This document shows positions 59,654-64,000 of a stretch of DNA of 64,000 nt, piece by piece. The notes under the pieces were generated by a model, which searched no databases, had not been told where the DNA came from, and saw nothing but the letters and a program-made list of their open reading frames with translations. Both the position numbers and the translations under genes were made by a program. This DNA comes from Ahrensia sp. R2A130 (GTDB lineage Bacteria > Pseudomonadota > Alphaproteobacteria > Rhizobiales > Rhizobiaceae). How positions within the stretch are numbered: the first letter of the stretch is position 1; each line of letters starts with the position of its first letter. The stretch lies in the NCBI RefSeq assembly GCF_000179775.1, contig NZ_AEEB01000022.1, forward strand, positions 372,001-436,000, given 5' to 3'.

Positions 59654-60226
59654 GCCTTTCAATCGCAACTGTTCTATTTGCGGCGGCGATAACGCCCGGT
59701 CCGAATAACTTCGTGGTCATGCAAGCGGCGAGCCGTGGACGAATTGCAAACGCGATTTCCTCCGATCGGCGGAATCGTGGTGGGAGGCATGTGCAAGGTT
59801 CTCGCTTTTCATTTCGGCCTCAATGCCATGCTCGCACAATGGCCGACGGCAAAAGCCACGCTGCGTTACGTAGAGGCCGCGCTGCATCTATACCTAGCCA
59901 TCCGAACGATTGTTGGAGAATGGACTTCGAACGGTTTATTGGACGACGAAAGTTTGGCGTCCAAAGGTGGCCTGTTATTCCCCATTGTGGCGCTTCAGAT
60001 CGCCAACCCCAAAACATAGGTTCTAGCCATGACCGTTGATGCGGCACACGCCGCTCAACGTGACGCTTCGTTTTTAGTGCTCATCACGCTTACGGCGTTC
60101 GTGTTCTTGCATCGCAGTTGGAGCGCCCCTACCCAAGCGACTTTTAGCGCTAGCGATGCCCAGCCTCCAATAGTTTCGGTAAGCGGACGTCTAGGTATCT
60201 ATTCCCGTTGGTGCCACCGCGCTTGA
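59650..60226 (+). pseudogene. LysE/RhtB-family exporter, frameshifted and interrupted
   Basis: Starts like a LysE exporter (ATVLFAAAITPGPNNFVVMQ), changes frame near 59740 (PPIGGIVVGGM onwards), and has an in-frame TAG at 60017-60019 where NPKTWVLA would be expected (Trp to stop). It then continues as MTVDAAHAAQRDASFLVLIT. The C-terminal helices are degraded. Non-functional. Confidence 0.75.
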
Positions 60227-60880
60227 GGCCTGCATATTCCGAAAATCATCCCAGCGCAGTCTGTGGATGCCGGCATCTGACGACAGAGTGCGGGTCGCGA
60301 TGGCTTTGCAAAGTGTGGCGACCCGTACACCGCGCAATTTTCGAAGCGGTCCAAGCAGCAACGGTGTCAGTTTCGGCCAGACAGCGAGGGTTAGCGCTTG
60401 CGACAGGCCGTAGCGGTTGGTCGGGGTCAGGATCATGGAGGGTTGGAACAGGCTGACCTGTCAAAACCCAAGCCCCGTAATAGCCTCTTCCAACTCGCCC
60501 TTCGTTCGCAGGAAGAAGGATTGCGATGATGCGCTGGCACCGACGGAGCCGAGCAGCAAAAAATGCTCGACACCAGCTTCCCGGCAGGCGGTCGCAAAGG
60601 CGAACGGCATGTCGTGGTCGATGCGCCTGAACTCGTCCTTCGCCATCTTCGTCGGTTCACCAACGCCAAGCGTGCAGATTGCCGTATCGTGATCGTCCAG
60701 ATGGTGCCGATAGGTCGCGGAGTCGCGCAGATCACCGACGTGTTCCGAAACACGCTCGTCGGCAAGTCCCGTCTCGCGACGCACGAGCAACGTGAGATGA
60801 TCGAGCTCCGGGATTTGAAGCAGCGCCTCGACCGTGGCGTGACCCACCGCTCCGGTTCCCCCGATCATCACACATCGCAT
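60191..60880 (-). pseudogene. NAD(P)-binding (NmrA/atypical SDR) protein with internal TGA
   Basis: A single frame of 229 codons encodes a Rossmann protein (GGTGAVGHATVEALL at the start, then FLLLGSVGASASSQSFFLRT, and after the break SLFQPSMILTPTNRYGLSQA). One TGA at 60461-60463 interrupts it between ITGLGF and QVSLFQP. A single change (for example CGA to TGA) explains it; sequencing error is the alternative. Upstream part 139 residues. Ends overlapping the LysE remnant, convergent. Confidence 0.75.
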
Positions 60881-60886
60881 GAGCGC

Positions 60887-61810
60887 TTATCCTTCCTTGG
60901 GTCGGAACGGCTCCAGCACCTCGACACCCATACGCTTGATGCGGGCGAAGCGGGCTGTCGGATCATCTTCCACGATCCAGGTGTGGCGCGTGCGGGCGAG
61001 CATCTCCGTGTCGTTGGGCAGGATGCCGTTCCAGTCGAACTTCATCACCACCTCGTAGGTGCCATCGTCGAGCTTGCGCTGGGCAAAGCCTTCGATCTTG
61101 TGCGTTGAAGCGCGAACGGCGGAACCGGGACCGGCAAGCCATGTCTTGAACCCGTCGAAGTCCGAAATCGCACCCGATGAGAAGTCGAGTACGAAGTCGT
61201 CCGCCAGAATTTCGCGAACCGGTTCTGCATCGCGAGAGGGATCCTCGATTAGGGCGAGCCAGTAATGAACCAGCGCGCGCATCCGGTTGTTGCCGTATTG
61301 GCTCTCGAAAGCTTCGGCGGTTCCTTCCGAATTCTGCGCTATTTTGATGGCAGTGAACTTCGGCAGCACGCCATCGGCGGGCGTCAGCTTGGTGGTGTAG
61401 GTTAGGTCTGCAGAACGCACCTTGCCGTCCGGCAAAAGTCCCTGATTAAGATAGGTGATATTGGCCGTCAGCGAGACGCCGCCATCGTCAGCGATGGTCA
61501 CCTCCGTGGACTTTACGTCGTGAGCGTTCTTCCACGTTGTCGGAATCTGGTTGAGCCGTTCCGCGTATTCCTCGTGCCCGTTCGCTTCACCCAGTCCGGA
61601 GACGACACGTACGTAGGGGTCCAGAATATCGAGCTGATTGGCGATGCCATAGGTAGGTTCTTCATAGAGCAGATACCAGCGATGAAGCTGCGTCAGCGTA
61701 GCATGGCGTTTGAAACCGTTTTCGATCTCACGGGTGGTCAAATCTGCGGCTCCTGCTGGAATGATGAGCGATGCGGCGATAGCGGTCGCTGCGAGTGCGT
61801 TCCGGATCAT
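60887..61810 (-). CDS. Exported NTF2-like (SnoaL-type) protein
   Basis: 307 residues from ATG 61810 (GGAGAG upstream; an ATG at 61840 would add 10 residues before the signal). Sec signal peptide ending PAGAADL. Two halves look like NTF2-fold domains: LHRWYLLYEEPTYGIANQLD at the start of the first and ALVHYWLALIEDPSRDAEPV at the start of the second. No catalytic set can be assigned. Six bases upstream of the broken NAD(P)-binding gene and 52 after the broken TetR gene; it is the only intact gene of this group. Confidence 0.7.
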   Translation of the reverse strand: MIRNALAATAIAASLIIPAGAADLTTREIENGFKRHATLTQLHRWYLLYEEPTYGIANQLDILDPYVRVVSGLGEANGHEEYAERLNQIPTTWKNAHDVKSTEVTIADDGGVSLTANITYLNQGLLPDGKVRSADLTYTTKLTPADGVLPKFTAIKIAQNSEGTAEAFESQYGNNRMRALVHYWLALIEDPSRDAEPVREILADDFVLDFSSGAISDFDGFKTWLAGPGSAVRASTHKIEGFAQRKLDDGTYEVVMKFDWNGILPNDTEMLARTRHTWIVEDDPTARFARIKRMGVEVLEPFRPKEG

Positions 61811-61862
61811 AAATGGGGCTCTCCATTTGCAACACCTCATTCATAATAACTAAACGTTCATT

Positions 61863-62460
61863 TTAGTAGTCGTCGTTCGCAATTCCTCTCCAAACCATAT
61901 CGAAACTTAGTTGCAGTTCATTGCGGGGCACCGTGGACTGGCGCTGCACCGAGTGTTTGGCCAACTGCAGTATAGAGACGGTGAGAACGGGTATGATCGC
62001 GGAAACGGGGGCTTCACGAAGCGTACCGTTGTCGACAGCCTGTTCGATGATGGCAGCCAACTCTCCCGCCATCCGGTCGAGCTCCGACTGGGCATTCTCG
62101 TCTACCAGCCGCGCCGCAGAAATTTGTTCGGCAAAAGTGAAAGCGTCAGGCCACTCGGTCGCGAAGTCGAAGATGGCAATCCACTGCGCCTCGATCGCGT
62201 CACGATACCGACCTGCCTCCACATGTGGTTCCGCAGCATCCATGAGAGCTGCATGAATGGCCGACTTCGTATCGAGAAAGGCTGCCGTCGGAAGTGCGGT
62301 CTTGTTTTCGAAATAGAGGTAGATTGTGCCTTGGCTCACACTCGCTTGACGGTAGTAACGGACGCGTCCGCAATGCCCCCTTCGACAACCTCGAACGACA
62401 CTGTGTCGATGATGATGGCCCGCCGCTTGTTCTCGTCCTTTGTCGCATCGTTCCCGCTAT
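61863..62460 (-). pseudogene. TetR-family regulator, frameshifted in the HTH
   Basis: The intact 158-residue ORF 61863-62339 holds the second HTH helix onwards (SQGTIYLYFENKTALP) and the ligand domain. The first helices are in another frame upstream (ATKDENKRRAIIIDTV ... GGIADASVTTVKR) and stop at a TGA before joining. A few bases are missing around 62340. The DNA-binding domain is therefore split. Confidence 0.7.
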
Positions 62461-62902
62461 CCGACCGCTCGTCTTTGTTGGCAGTCAAAGTAGACACACG
62501 GATTTATGCGCAGTTCCTATGCTGAATGGGCCCTTGGTGCGGCTACAATGTTCTTAGAAGTCTGATCTTCGGATGCATTCGTTCGAAAGGCGAACATTGC
62601 ACACTGCGACGGAAACCGCCCTCACTCCTGTGGCCAATAGCAGACCTTACGAATTAAAGCTCACAGTTTGGATAGAAGACATTGCCAGCAGGCAATTTTA
62701 GCCGATTACGCAGCTCCTGAAACACCAAGTCGAGGCGCTTTCGACTCTTGGCTGTCGCTCGGTGTCTCGTTCTATTCTTACTGGAAGCGGATTCTTTCCA
62801 CGCGTACGATAGCAATGGGCAATGCACTCTAGGTTATTCGAACTAATATAAACGGCTCAAATTCGAGAAACATGAGATATCTGCGCTGTCTTCGAAAATA
62901 CA
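62461..62902. other. Gene-free stretch
   Basis: No ORF with coding character, no RNA gene and no repeat recognised. It separates the TetR remnant from the end of the symporter gene. Confidence 0.5.
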
Positions 62903-64000
62903 TTAAATCGATATAGCGCGGCCCTGATTGCTCCAGAGCCAATAGACTATCACACTTGTAGCAAAGCCGAGGAGAGCGGCAGCATCCGGAAAGGTATAAG
63001 TTGCGATCAGTGTTGTCGCGACACCAATATTCAAGGAAAACCACGCTGCATTGGTGCTCGGGCGTGAGACAAAGAAGGCACCGATAACACAAGGCAACAG
63101 GACAGTCAGACTGCTGAACGATGCGATGACGGTGCTCAAAATATCTCCTGCAGCCCAGGAAAGCATAGCCGTAGCAGCAAATATAGCGATGACCGCGACC
63201 CGCATCGTCGCCAAGCTTGCCCCCAGTCTCTGGAAAGACGAAACCAGCGGCATGACGAAAGTGTCTATCGACGAGACAATCGCAATCATGAACAGCATGT
63301 CGGCCAGCCAAGTCTGATCGTAGGGCATGAACGTGCGAAAGCTCTGCAACACATCGCCCGTGGGTGATGGCAGCATACCAGCCCAGAAAATCGCACCATA
63401 CACAATCGCACAAAGCGGAGCCGCGACAAGGAAAGCTTTGCGGGCCGTGCTTGCATCGCTGGCTGTTGCCATGCGTTGCCAATTATCTACCGCAAGTATT
63501 GGGCTCAATGGCACGAACAGCGCGATTCCGATGAGCAGCGTTACCGCGTGAGGGCCGAGATCAAAGAATGGACGTGGTTCGGCTTGAAAATCTGAGAACC
63601 CAAAAAGCAGCAGACCGACCAACACAAGAATTATGATTGCCTGTACGATGTCTGTGCTCGTCGCAGCCTGATACCCGCCCACGATCGAATAGAGAGCGAC
63701 GGAAGAGGTTGCGATGAACAATGAAACGAGCGGAGATAGGTCCATCGCTTCCGACAATATGATGGTCAAAGCAGCCAGTTGCACAGCGCTACGCAGAACG
63801 AAGATTAATGAGATCGGCAGCCAGACTGGCCATATCGATCTGCTGCCGTGCTGCACCACGATGAGATCTACAAGTGTGAATGTATTCGTATCGCGACTTT
63901 GGCGGTGAATTAGCGGAGCAAACCAAGCGCACAGCAGCAGACCAAATGTGTAAGCGATGACGATCGTCGCGCCGATGAGAGGGCTTGCCCTTGTGAAGAG
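62903..64000 (-). CDS. Sodium:solute symporter (SSS family), 5' end outside window
   Basis: The frame is open from the stop at 62903 to the right edge (about 365 residues visible). Nine or more hydrophobic helices; SSS-type features are SIVGGYQAATSTDIVQAIII near the conserved GG and DIVQ, and VPLSPILAVDNWQRMATASD (D-x-x-QR). The start lies beyond 64000; internal GTG 63859 is not the start, because membrane sequence (IVIAYTFGLLLCAWF) continues upstream. Substrate unknown. Confidence 0.85.
   Translation of the reverse strand, partial: LFTRASPLIGATIVIAYTFGLLLCAWFAPLIHRQSRDTNTFTLVDLIVVQHGSRSIWPVWLPISLIFVLRSAVQLAALTIILSEAMDLSPLVSLFIATSSVALYSIVGGYQAATSTDIVQAIIILVLVGLLLFGFSDFQAEPRPFFDLGPHAVTLLIGIALFVPLSPILAVDNWQRMATASDASTARKAFLVAAPLCAIVYGAIFWAGMLPSPTGDVLQSFRTFMPYDQTWLADMLFMIAIVSSIDTFVMPLVSSFQRLGASLATMRVAVIAIFAATAMLSWAAGDILSTVIASFSSLTVLLPCVIGAFFVSRPSTNAAWFSLNIGVATTLIATYTFPDAAALLGFATSVIVYWLWSNQGRAISI

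Noticed and set aside
62829-63482. 217-codon minus-strand ORF rich in Cys, His and Arg
   Set aside because: Out-of-frame shadow of the sodium:solute symporter gene.

Overview
The window looks like chromosome (or a large replicon) of an alphaproteobacterium of the Rhizobiales/Hyphomicrobiales type, probably marine or host-associated. Pointers are the three complete or partial TRAP transporters, a probable dihydroxypropanesulfonate (DHPS) cluster, an FnrN-type regulator with the rhizobial Cys-x2-Cys-x7-Cys pattern, and an alphaproteobacterial giant RTX protein. This placement is inferred from gene families; there is no rRNA or other marker in the window.

Layout. 1-11.1 kb: two minus-strand catabolic TRAP operons (aldolase-DctQ-DctM-DctP, and DctP-DctQ-DctM-RraA-like-FAD dehydrogenase-GGT-like) around one LysR gene; operator-like palindromes with the same core precede both. 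11.2-18.3 kb: LacI regulator, two tandem operators, and a plus-strand hps-like cluster (small membrane protein, TRAP, HpsN-like dehydrogenase, Usp, SDR). 18.6-22 kb: accessory scar tissue, with a truncated hemerythrin gene, an FnrN gene lacking a standard start codon, a decayed IS3-family element and small orphan genes.

22-49 kb is the centrepiece: a HlyC-like lysine acyltransferase, an Imm11/DUF1629-like immunity protein, a 7441-residue RTX protein with an N-terminal AHH (HNH/EndoVII) nuclease domain, and its type I secretion ABC transporter and membrane-fusion protein. The order payload - hydrophobic segment - calcium-binding repeats - C-terminal secretion signal resembles CyaA of Bordetella, but with a nuclease head and a cognate-looking immunity gene. 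This suggests a secreted antibacterial (or anti-eukaryotic) nuclease toxin delivered by type I secretion.

49-51 kb: BLUF photoreceptor-like gene and two orphan genes. 51-57.4 kb: a PotABCD-like ABC importer operon with a hydantoin/Asp-Glu racemase and a GNAT protein, facing a GntR/FCD regulator across a palindromic operator region. 57.5-62.5 kb: LysR plus a glutathionyl-hydroquinone-reductase-like protein, then a decay zone (LysE, NAD(P)-binding protein and TetR genes all broken) around one intact exported NTF2-like protein. 62.9-64 kb: the C-terminal part of a sodium:solute symporter running off the right edge. No tRNA, rRNA or CRISPR was seen.
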